This document shows, piece after piece, positions 1-5,167 of a stretch of DNA of 5,167 nt. The stretch comes from DASWYB01 sp036405195 (GTDB taxonomy: Bacteria > Patescibacteriota > UBA1384 > 2-12-FULL-50-11 > DASWYB01). Both the position numbers and the translations under genes were made by a program. The stretch covers positions 1 through 5,167 of the forward strand of contig DASWYB010000054.1 in assembly GCA_036405195.1 (NCBI GenBank). The letters are read 5' to 3'. Numbering within the stretch: the first letter of the stretch is position 1; each line of letters starts with the position of its first letter. Under the pieces are notes generated by a model. It was not told the origin of the DNA. It did no database searches and saw nothing but the letters and a program-made list of their open reading frames with translations.

Positions 1-506
1 ACTCTCTTGGGGTCTACGATTGCAAGGGCTAGTGGGAGCAATTCAGCGCATTCGTGATGATCGGTAATAATAACATCGCACCCATGTTGATTGGCGTGCT
101 CGACTGCGGCAGAATCCCGAATACCACAATCGACAGTGATAATGAGTGTCACCTTTTTCTCTCGTAGCCGATCAACAAATGTGGTCGAAAAACCGTATCC
201 TTCTTCTCGAGTCGGTAAAATGACATGAACGTCGCTGCCAACTAAACGGAAAAACTGTGCCATGATTACCGCCGCTGGAGTGCCATCCATATCATAATCG
301 CCTACAATACCAATCGTTTCACCCGCTTCTATTGCTTTCCAAATTCGAGCTGTGGCCTTATCCATGTCTGGTAACAAAAAAGTATCATGAAGATCTTCAG
401 GCCATCGAGGAGACAGAAAACGATCGTCGAGTGACAAACTTCTCGCCTTTACAATGTGATCGACTAATGAATGAGTAACTTGAGGGCCGTCGTGCCATTG
501 TTTCAT
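1..506 (-). CDS. recJ: RecJ single-stranded-DNA 5'-3' exonuclease, N-terminal part (3' end outside window)
   Basis: This is the first 168 codons of a RecJ-type DHH-family nuclease, which degrades single-stranded DNA 5' to 3' in recombination and mismatch or base-excision repair in the cytoplasm. An N-terminal segment FLSP...LHDTFLLPDMDKA (about residues 30-51) is typical of RecJ. Motif I is GDYDMDGTPAA (69-79, metal-binding Asp 70, 72 and 74). Motif II is ITVDCGI (123-129, Asp126). Motif III is TDHHE (148-152), followed by the usual AIVDPKR (162-168). All metal ligands expected in this part are present. Full-length RecJ is usually about 550-600 residues, so roughly two thirds lies beyond the window. 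The ATG overlaps the ftsQ stop as ATGA, which implies translational coupling. A GAGGA lies rather far upstream (about 12 bases), inside the end of ftsQ. The family call is firm; other DHH phosphoesterases lack the N-terminal RecJ segment. Its position directly after ftsQ is unusual for a dcw cluster. Confidence 0.93.
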   Translation of the reverse strand, partial: MKQWHDGPQVTHSLVDHIVKARSLSLDDRFLSPRWPEDLHDTFLLPDMDKATARIWKAIEAGETIGIVGDYDMDGTPAAVIMAQFFRLVGSDVHVILPTREEGYGFSTTFVDRLREKKVTLIITVDCGIRDSAAVEHANQHGCDVIITDHHECAELLPLALAIVDPKR

Positions 507-1273
507 TTCTTATAATATCCTCGTTTTGGTACGCGCACATCAATTGTTTTCGCATCCGGATGCGCTGTATAAATAGAAGCTGCCCCTAGAAGTTGTTCTT
601 CTAATGGCCGCTGCGTTGTAACGCGGATGCGCAAATCTCCCTCAAGCACAATATCAATGTGGAATGTGGTTTCAAGGATCTCATTGGCCACATGAGCCCG
701 TTTAAAAAGATCTGGTGCTCTTTTGTTAATATCTTGAACAAAGGTCACGTAGGCGGGAGTAACTATCTGTTGCCCGATTGAAACTGGACGATTGGATCGG
801 TCAATAATTTTAGGAAGGGCGGCATATTCAGGTTTCGTAGTACCTTGTTCGAAAGCTTCCCCTTGACTATCGAGGATGAACAAGGCTTCTCCTGCTTGCC
901 ATTGAAGTGCTGGCTCTCGCAGACTGACTGTTAAACGTACCGTATTTGGCAACCCTCGCACCACCAGTACGCTATCGGTCGGTGGATAGCTTTGGCGAAT
1001 ATCCTGTTCTATCGAGACGCTTGTCAAACGAAAGATGTTCCTCCCCTTCAACGCCTCCGCAACACTCGTGATCGAAGGCGATTCGGCCCCGGCTACTTCT
1101 ACTTTTTGAACTGCAAAGGTATCGCTCATAAAGAGGAACCAGTACCCAACTACTACAGCCAAACCAATAAAAAGTAATCCAAAGCTCTTGCGAGATGGCT
1201 TAGGACGCTCACTTTCAATCCTTCCCCCTCGTATGATCTTTGGCATGCGATGAACTTGAGTTCGATGTGCCAT
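503..1273 (-). CDS. ftsQ: Cell division protein FtsQ (POTRA domain, single-pass membrane protein)
   Basis: FtsQ (DivIB in Gram-positives) is a bitopic divisome protein that links early cytoplasmic and late extracytoplasmic division proteins. The 256-residue product has a basic cytoplasmic tail (1-30, rich in Arg, Lys and His). One membrane helix follows (about 31-49, FGLLFIGLAVVVGYWFLF). A POTRA domain begins at FAVQKVEVAG (53-62) and ends near LREPALQW (118-125). The beta domain carries the family pattern ALFILDSQGEAF (130-141) and the characteristic ending IDVRVPKRGYYK (244-255), comparable with the IDLRF...YYK ending of other FtsQ proteins. I chose the ATG because AAGAGGG lies just upstream. 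A GTG seven codons earlier would give a longer form without a comparable site. It follows murB after 60 bases, the largest gap in the cluster, and no ddl gene lies between. Its stop overlaps the recJ start. Sequence identity to model FtsQ is low, as is normal for the family; topology and context carry the call. Confidence 0.9.
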   Translation of the reverse strand: MAHRTQVHRMPKIIRGGRIESERPKPSRKSFGLLFIGLAVVVGYWFLFMSDTFAVQKVEVAGAESPSITSVAEALKGRNIFRLTSVSIEQDIRQSYPPTDSVLVVRGLPNTVRLTVSLREPALQWQAGEALFILDSQGEAFEQGTTKPEYAALPKIIDRSNRPVSIGQQIVTPAYVTFVQDINKRAPDLFKRAHVANEILETTFHIDIVLEGDLRIRVTTQRPLEEQLLGAASIYTAHPDAKTIDVRVPKRGYYKK

Positions 1274-1276
1274 TTT

Positions 1277-1283
1277 CCCTCTT
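1277..1283 (-). promoter_or_regulatory. Ribosome binding site deciding the ftsQ start
   Basis: AAGAGGG on the minus strand lies 3 bases before the ATG of ftsQ. The spacing is tight, but this is the only purine-rich Shine-Dalgarno-like stretch in the 60-base gap before the gene. It favours the ATG over the in-frame GTG seven codons upstream, since the site would otherwise fall inside the coding sequence. Confidence 0.6.
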
Positions 1284-1333
1284 ATTTGTAACACCTAAAT
1301 ACACCACGCAATGAAGAGTGTAATCCTATAATA

Positions 1334-2314
1334 TCACACTCCGTCTCCCTGAACGGACGAGGAAGCAGGCGTATCCCATAGTCCGACCCGTTCGATATGA
1401 GAGACGAGTGGATGAACCGTCGGGCCTAGTGCTTGTTCAATGTATTCAATAAGAACAGCAGCGTCTCGACTCGTTCCGACGCCCGTATTGATTATAAAGT
1501 TAGGATTTTTTGGGTAACTTATAATTTCGTTAACCTTGCACTGTCGAAGGTTATTTCTTTCAATTAAATGACACGGCACATCACGCCTTCCGCCCATAGT
1601 ACGCTGGCTCACTTCTTCCCCCGTAAGACAGAGGGAATCAAAAATATAGAGCATCTTCGGCTGCGCGATGGGATAAGAGGCTCTCATTTTTTGGTAGTAG
1701 TGCATGCGTTGGAGACAAGAGCTATAGCTCATTTTCGAGAGCTGAAGCGTTACTGACAAAATAACAGGTCCGTTTGTAGTAGAGTGAGATTCCCGGAGCT
1801 GTTTAAGCTTACTCGTACGATAGCCAAAGGCAAACCAGTCTCGATCCACGCGACGGACAGGATCGGCATCGGTTTTTGAGCTTGGGGCAAGTAATGTTGC
1901 GGCACGGACATGCTCACTAATGGAACGGCCAAAGGCTGTTGCATTCCCATACACAGCGCCACCTATCGTTCCGGGGACGCCCGCTAAAAACTCTAGTCCA
2001 CTGTACCCTTGGGAAATCGTCTGCGACACAAGTGTAGAAATGAGGGTTCCGGAATCGACAATGATTTGTGACCGATCATGGAGAAACACAATCGATGAGG
2101 CTCTATTTTGAATAATGAGCCCAGGATACCCGCCGTCACTCATTAAAAGGTTCGACGCTTCACCAATCACCCGATACTCAACCCCTAACTCTGCGGCTTG
2201 TTTCGTAGCTTCTATAACTTCAGCGAGCGTCTGACACTCAACATAATACTCTGCCACTCCGCCCGTATGAAACCAATCAACCTCTCGCAAAGGAACATGA
2301 TCGCGGAGCTTCAT
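1334..2314 (-). CDS. murB: MurB-like UDP-N-acetylenolpyruvoylglucosamine reductase with altered active site
   Basis: MurB is a cytoplasmic FAD enzyme that uses NADPH to reduce UDP-GlcNAc-enolpyruvate to UDP-MurNAc. The 326-residue length is normal. The FAD-binding half is clear: FHTGG (15-19), IGEASNLLMSD (50-60, usually GGGSN), and SGLEFLAGVPGTIGGAVYGN (105-124). YRTS (165-168) holds the conserved Tyr-Arg pair. In the C-terminal half LIE (250-252) and NFIINTG (272-278) are kept. The catalytic block, normally AGSxFKNP, reads FDSLCLTG (225-232): Ser227 aligns with the catalytic serine without gaps from QP (218-219), but the Gly, Phe, Lys, Asn and Pro are gone. The C-terminal catalytic Glu aligns best with His306 in LVSHIERVG. 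The NT before the first GG is DW. The gene starts 5 bases after the murC-like stop, with a GAAGAG 8 bases before the ATG. MurB ancestry is certain; reductase activity is uncertain. Confidence 0.9.
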   Translation of the reverse strand: MKLRDHVPLREVDWFHTGGVAEYYVECQTLAEVIEATKQAAELGVEYRVIGEASNLLMSDGGYPGLIIQNRASSIVFLHDRSQIIVDSGTLISTLVSQTISQGYSGLEFLAGVPGTIGGAVYGNATAFGRSISEHVRAATLLAPSSKTDADPVRRVDRDWFAFGYRTSKLKQLRESHSTTNGPVILSVTLQLSKMSYSSCLQRMHYYQKMRASYPIAQPKMLYIFDSLCLTGEEVSQRTMGGRRDVPCHLIERNNLRQCKVNEIISYPKNPNFIINTGVGTSRDAAVLIEYIEQALGPTVHPLVSHIERVGLWDTPASSSVQGDGV

Positions 2315-2319
2315 CGAGA

Positions 2320-3720
2320 TTACTCTTCTCCCTGGGGAAGCAAATGGTTTAGAACGTGATCAATGAGAGTTTCGGCACCCAGTACCACAATACAATCTGA
2401 CGACGGGACTCTGTCCGAGAGAAGCTGCGCGATATCTACCGACTCATCACTATAGTAGGTCTGGGGATGCGTCGCTTTCATATGGGCAATAAAATGTCGA
2501 ATATGAAGACCTTCTGACTTTTCTCGAGGATACCCTGTTATATCAGCCAAATACACACTATCGGCGAGTTTAAGAGCTTGTTCTAAGTCGTCAGACAATG
2601 CTTTCGTGCGTAAAAACGAGCCAGGTTGATATACGCACCAGATCCGCTTGTCTGGGTACAGCGCTTTTACGGTTTCGAGGACCGAGTGAATCAGCTCCGG
2701 ATGATCGGCGCGATCTACAATCAAAGCACGTCCTTCTTTATCAGTATGCTGCTCAAAGTAACGTTTCAATTTTGGAGCACTCAGCAACCCTCGGCCTAAT
2801 ACTTCAGGCTTCATGTCCACTGTAAGAGAGGCTACACACACTGCGGCGGCGGCGTATGTATAGAGAGTGCCACAATATGGGATGGTAAATGGTCCGTAAA
2901 GGTGCCGGTTAGAAAATAATGAAAAGCTCGTTGAACCATTTTCGGTTGTTACATCTCGGATCTGCCACATGGCGTCTCGGTCAAAACCGTACGTTTCTAT
3001 ATGTCGATCTGCCAAATGAGTTCGTAGCCGTTTCATTCGGCTCCAATCAGAATTTCCAATAATAAGCCCTTTTCGAGGAATACGTTTTACAAAAGTATAG
3101 TAGGATTGATATACCTCATCAAGGGTTGTATTAAGCTCCGGATAGTCATACATAATACTGGGAATGATGACCGTCTGTGCTTCAAGAGAAAGAAAGTCGG
3201 CTTCGTATGTTGTTGCATCTCGCTTAAATCCTGACAAAGGATGAACAAACCAGTCAGCTTCGTTAACGACCGACAAGGAAGGATTCTCGACTGTGATCGT
3301 TTTGGTTAATCCTCGAATTGGCATATATGCTTGGTTCCACACATGAGCGAGCAATGTAGCAATAATAGGACCTTCATAGTCGCTCACAATTGCTAAACGC
3401 TGCGCTTGCTCACTGAGGAGTTTGGCGTAATCAATAGCTGTAATAACTCGTATTTTCGCATTAAGAGCCACAACCGCTTCTATATGCTTGTCATCATAAT
3501 ATGGGGAGAGAACGACCAGTTCTGTCGTTTTTTGAATATTTGTTTGGGCAAACATATCAAAAAATTCAACTCCTGCTGCCTGTAGGGCTGGAGCATAAAG
3601 ATTGTCGTTATGGTCATCAGAAGCGGTAACCTTTATACCTGACTGAGCGGTATATACAGCAAGGGCAGCAACGTCGGGTGAGAGTGCCCCAACAAAATGA
3701 ATAAAACGGTAGGGAATCAT
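2320..3720 (-). CDS. MurC-like Mur ligase homologue lacking the catalytic motifs (probable pseudoenzyme)
   Basis: Canonical MurC adds L-Ala to UDP-MurNAc using ATP. This 466-residue protein has MurC length and three-domain order. The N-terminal domain (about 1-105) opens with IHFVG and has LVVLSPY (68-74) like the usual VVVSSAI. The C-terminal domain has VDRADHPELI (335-344, normally DDYAHHPTEI), VYQPGSFLRTKAL (363-375, normally FQPHRYTRTKAL) and YPREKSEGL (397-405). These mark MurC rather than MurD, E or F. The P-loop GTHGKTTT is SDYEGPII (113-120), losing the ATP-binding Lys and Thr. The AEADES segment is VHPLS (159-163). The ITNIEADH segment is IPSIMYDY (186-193), losing the metal-binding His. 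The GRHNVLN segment is CGTLYTY (283-289), losing both Asn. Asp336, His340 and perhaps Arg320 remain. The first Rossmann Gly cluster is also broken (ALSPD). The frame is open throughout and a good AGGAG precedes it, so it appears expressed and maintained. It may be a scaffold, a regulator or a repurposed protein; I would not annotate it as an active ligase. Confidence 0.85.
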   Translation of the reverse strand: MIPYRFIHFVGALSPDVAALAVYTAQSGIKVTASDDHNDNLYAPALQAAGVEFFDMFAQTNIQKTTELVVLSPYYDDKHIEAVVALNAKIRVITAIDYAKLLSEQAQRLAIVSDYEGPIIATLLAHVWNQAYMPIRGLTKTITVENPSLSVVNEADWFVHPLSGFKRDATTYEADFLSLEAQTVIIPSIMYDYPELNTTLDEVYQSYYTFVKRIPRKGLIIGNSDWSRMKRLRTHLADRHIETYGFDRDAMWQIRDVTTENGSTSFSLFSNRHLYGPFTIPYCGTLYTYAAAAVCVASLTVDMKPEVLGRGLLSAPKLKRYFEQHTDKEGRALIVDRADHPELIHSVLETVKALYPDKRIWCVYQPGSFLRTKALSDDLEQALKLADSVYLADITGYPREKSEGLHIRHFIAHMKATHPQTYYSDESVDIAQLLSDRVPSSDCIVVLGAETLIDHVLNHLLPQGEE

Positions 3721-3728
3721 AGAGCGAA

Positions 3729-3733
3729 CTCCT
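3729..3733 (-). promoter_or_regulatory. Ribosome binding site of the murC-like gene
   Basis: AGGAG on the minus strand overlaps the TAG stop of murG and lies 8 bases before the ATG of the murC-like gene. It is the best Shine-Dalgarno match in the window. It argues that the murC-like reading frame is translated, and that it is coupled to the end of murG. Confidence 0.75.
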
Positions 3734-4829
3734 AGCGTAACTGCTGTTTTAAAATTTCAGCAACGCGCTTCGCTGAATCGCAGCTGTTAAAAACTCGTGT
3801 TCCCTCCTCGAGTTCGTGACGCAGCGCGGCGTCATCTAAAACCGAGTTGATGGTCTCATACAAGCGTTCAGGCGTCAAATTATGTTGATTCAAAACAAGG
3901 GCTGCTTTATGCTGTGCAAATATTTCCGCGTTGCGGGCTTGGTGGTTATTTGCCGATCCCGGGAGAGGTATTAAAACCATCGGTTTCCCTAAAGAGGCGC
4001 CCTCAAAAATCTGAGAGCCGGATCGCATAATGAGTACGGTTGCTTCACGCATGTAGTCAGCCATATCGGGTGTAAAGTCCACCACGCCATAATGCTCCGA
4101 AATATGAGGAGGCAAGCTCTCCTTAAATGCTCGAAAACGCTCGTATGAATATCTTCCTGTAATATGCATAACCGAGGCACGTTTGAGTAACAAAGGAATA
4201 ATTTCTGCCATTGCCATATTTATCGCCACTGCCCCCTGGCTCCCCGCGGTGATAAGTATCATAGGCCGAGAGCTCCGAGTCACACTACGTTTGCGTGAAA
4301 ATTCGGAACGTAATGGGATCCCTACTGCCTGAATTTTTGGAGCCAGAAAAGCGGGGTAGTGAACCGCCGAGAATCCTGTCATAACAACTGTTGCGAGCCG
4401 TGCTAACCACCGGTTTGTCATCCCCATCACGGCATCCGACTCATGTATAACTAGCGGGGTGGACGTCAAGTACGCTGCTAGAGCAACGGGAAGAGTTACA
4501 TACCCCCCTTTTGTAAAGATAAGCGATGGCTTCTCTTTTTTGATTAAGATATAGCTGGCTCGTAATCCTCGCAAAAATTGAATGATGTCTCGAAGGTTAA
4601 GAAAGAACGCTCCAAGCGTTATGTAACGTCGTAACTTTCCACTACGAATGCCGATGAACCGAAGCCCGTATTGGCGTGCTAACGTCGCTTCCTGTCCCCC
4701 TTTTTCTCCAATAAAAGTCAATGAAATACTTGTATCTTTTTTTAAGACTTCGGCAACTGCCAAAAGAGGAACAACGTGTCCTCCGGTGCCCCCTCCCACA
4801 AGCCAGATCTTTTTTGTACGGCTACTCAT
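3732..4829 (-). CDS. murG: MurG UDP-N-acetylglucosamine--lipid I GlcNAc transferase
   Basis: MurG is a GT-B glycosyltransferase at the inner face of the membrane. It transfers GlcNAc from UDP-GlcNAc to lipid I to make lipid II. The 365-residue product is close to the usual length. The first glycine loop GGGTGGH (12-18) ends in the conserved His18. TKGGYVTLPVALAA (106-119) and HESDAVMGMTNR (129-140) are the acceptor-side signatures. AVGIPLR (168-174) and ILITAGSQGA (191-200) begin the C-terminal donor domain. HITGRYSYE (222-230), DFTPDMADYM (251-260), RSGSQIFE (269-276, normally RAGAxTxxE, with the uracil- or ribose-binding Glu kept) and NNHQARNA (294-301) complete it. Small departures, such as Ile for Thr in RSGSQI, do not remove a key residue. 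I chose the ATG 1 base after the ftsW stop, just upstream of the glycine loop. An in-frame start 21 codons earlier would lie wholly inside ftsW. The end of ftsW supplies GGAAAG as a ribosome site. Confidence 0.96.
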   Translation of the reverse strand: MSSRTKKIWLVGGGTGGHVVPLLAVAEVLKKDTSISLTFIGEKGGQEATLARQYGLRFIGIRSGKLRRYITLGAFFLNLRDIIQFLRGLRASYILIKKEKPSLIFTKGGYVTLPVALAAYLTSTPLVIHESDAVMGMTNRWLARLATVVMTGFSAVHYPAFLAPKIQAVGIPLRSEFSRKRSVTRSSRPMILITAGSQGAVAINMAMAEIIPLLLKRASVMHITGRYSYERFRAFKESLPPHISEHYGVVDFTPDMADYMREATVLIMRSGSQIFEGASLGKPMVLIPLPGSANNHQARNAEIFAQHKAALVLNQHNLTPERLYETINSVLDDAALRHELEEGTRVFNSCDSAKRVAEILKQQLR

Positions 4830-4830
4830 T

Positions 4831-5167
4831 TTACTTTCCGTAGCTTTGTTTCGAGATGTTAACCATAATACCGACTCCCACAAGTGAGGCAATCAACGAA
4901 GTCCCCCCATAGCTTATAAAGGGTAAAGGCACACCCGTAAGAGGTACTAACCCCATAATCGCCGCAACGTTAATAACAGCTTGGATTAAAAGCCAGCTCG
5001 TAATACCAAAGGCAACCATCCGGGAGAAATCATCACCTGCCCGGCTCGCAATCTGGTAACCTCGATAGGCTAAAGCGCCAATGACGAGAAGAACGAGCAG
5101 CGATCGGACAAAGCCAAGCTCTTCGACAATAATGGCAAAAATCGAGTCGGTGTGCGGCTCTGGCAAA
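4831..5167 (-). CDS. ftsW: FtsW septal peptidoglycan polymerase, C-terminal part (5' end outside window)
   Basis: These are the last 111 residues of a SEDS-family membrane protein, which polymerises lipid II into glycan strands at the division septum together with a class B penicillin-binding protein. LPEPHTDSIF (1-10 of the visible part) and VEELGF (14-19) match the periplasmic loop signature, with Ser where Phe is usual in HTDFIF. Three hydrophobic segments follow, about 18-37, 50-72 and 84-104. Between the last two lies GLVPLTGVPLPFISYGGTS (72-90), the SEDS signature in its FtsW form; RodA usually differs here. The tail is short (SKQSYGK). The position directly before murG, as in classical dcw clusters, supports FtsW over RodA. 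The first visible codon, TTG, is an internal Leu and not a start. About two thirds or more of the gene lies beyond the window. Confidence 0.95.
   Translation of the reverse strand, partial: LPEPHTDSIFAIIVEELGFVRSLLVLLVIGALAYRGYQIASRAGDDFSRMVAFGITSWLLIQAVINVAAIMGLVPLTGVPLPFISYGGTSLIASLVGVGIMVNISKQSYGK

Noticed and set aside
1274..1294. A GTG start giving ftsQ seven extra residues.
   Set aside because: The AAGAGGG ribosome site would fall inside the gene, and the extra residues match nothing expected.
1274..1333. A promoter for ftsQ (TTGCGT, 15 bases, TACAAA).
   Set aside because: The spacer is too short and the -10 match is poor. The implied transcript start would leave no room for the ribosome site.
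1630..1653. The next reading frame of murB over the catalytic block reads CSIFLIPS, resembling the missing GSxFKNP motif, which could suggest a double frameshift or sequencing error.
   Set aside because: The frame closes soon after (a TGA within about 15 codons). Using it would need two compensating shifts and a four-residue deletion relative to the consensus spacing, while the annotated frame aligns without gaps to Ser227. It is most likely coincidence, though a check of the reads would settle it.
1568..1756. Plus-strand open frames antisense to murB, and similar ones antisense to ftsQ, the murC-like gene and murG.
   Set aside because: They are short, overlap firmly identified genes, show no family motifs, and have no supporting spacing or ribosome sites.
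3361..3384. Loss of the MurC P-loop explained by a local pair of frameshifts.
   Set aside because: I translated the other two minus-strand frames here. Neither gives a GTHGKT-like sequence, and one has a stop.
2320..3720. Calling the murC-like gene a pseudogene.
   Set aside because: It has no stop or frameshift, is normal in length, has a strong ribosome site, and keeps recognisable non-catalytic motifs.
4830..4892. A longer murG start 21 codons upstream of the chosen ATG.
   Set aside because: The extension lies entirely within the well-conserved ftsW coding sequence, whereas the chosen ATG follows the ftsW stop by 1 base and sits just before the MurG glycine loop.

Overview
The window is one uninterrupted minus-strand gene cluster for cell division and cell-wall synthesis (a dcw-type cluster). 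In transcription order, from high to low coordinates, it holds the 3' end of ftsW, then murG, a murC homologue, murB, ftsQ and the 5' part of recJ. Both outer genes are cut by the window edges. I see no RNA gene, mobile element, repeat array or CRISPR. No stretch over 60 bases lacks a gene.

Spacing indicates one operon. FtsW and murG are 1 base apart, murG and murC-like 11, murC-like and murB 5, and murB and ftsQ 60. FtsQ and recJ overlap by the four bases ATGA. Shine-Dalgarno-like sequences precede most starts, and TGA is used as a normal stop (murB, ftsQ), so this is not a lineage that reads TGA as glycine. Base composition is moderate and looks similar in all genes, with no sign of recent transfer. 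The strong sequence divergence and the ftsQ-recJ junction would fit a Patescibacteria/CPR-type bacterium, but this is inference and I cannot fix the lineage.

FtsW (the septal glycan polymerase, SEDS family) and MurG (the last step of lipid II synthesis) keep their diagnostic motifs. FtsQ has the usual cytoplasmic tail, single membrane helix, POTRA domain and beta domain. RecJ has DHH motifs I to III intact in the visible part.

The exception lies in the middle. The 466-residue MurC homologue is full length and in frame, and is recognisable as MurC by its N-terminal start and its C-terminal domain. It lacks nearly every catalytic signature of a Mur ligase: the ATP-binding P-loop, the metal-binding Glu and His, and the Asn pair. 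It looks like a preserved pseudoenzyme. The adjacent MurB keeps its FAD-binding core and the likely catalytic Ser and Arg, but has lost most of the conserved block around the Ser, and by my alignment the C-terminal catalytic Glu. Two consecutive enzymes of the same pathway eroded side by side, between well-kept MurG and FtsQ, is the most interesting signal here.
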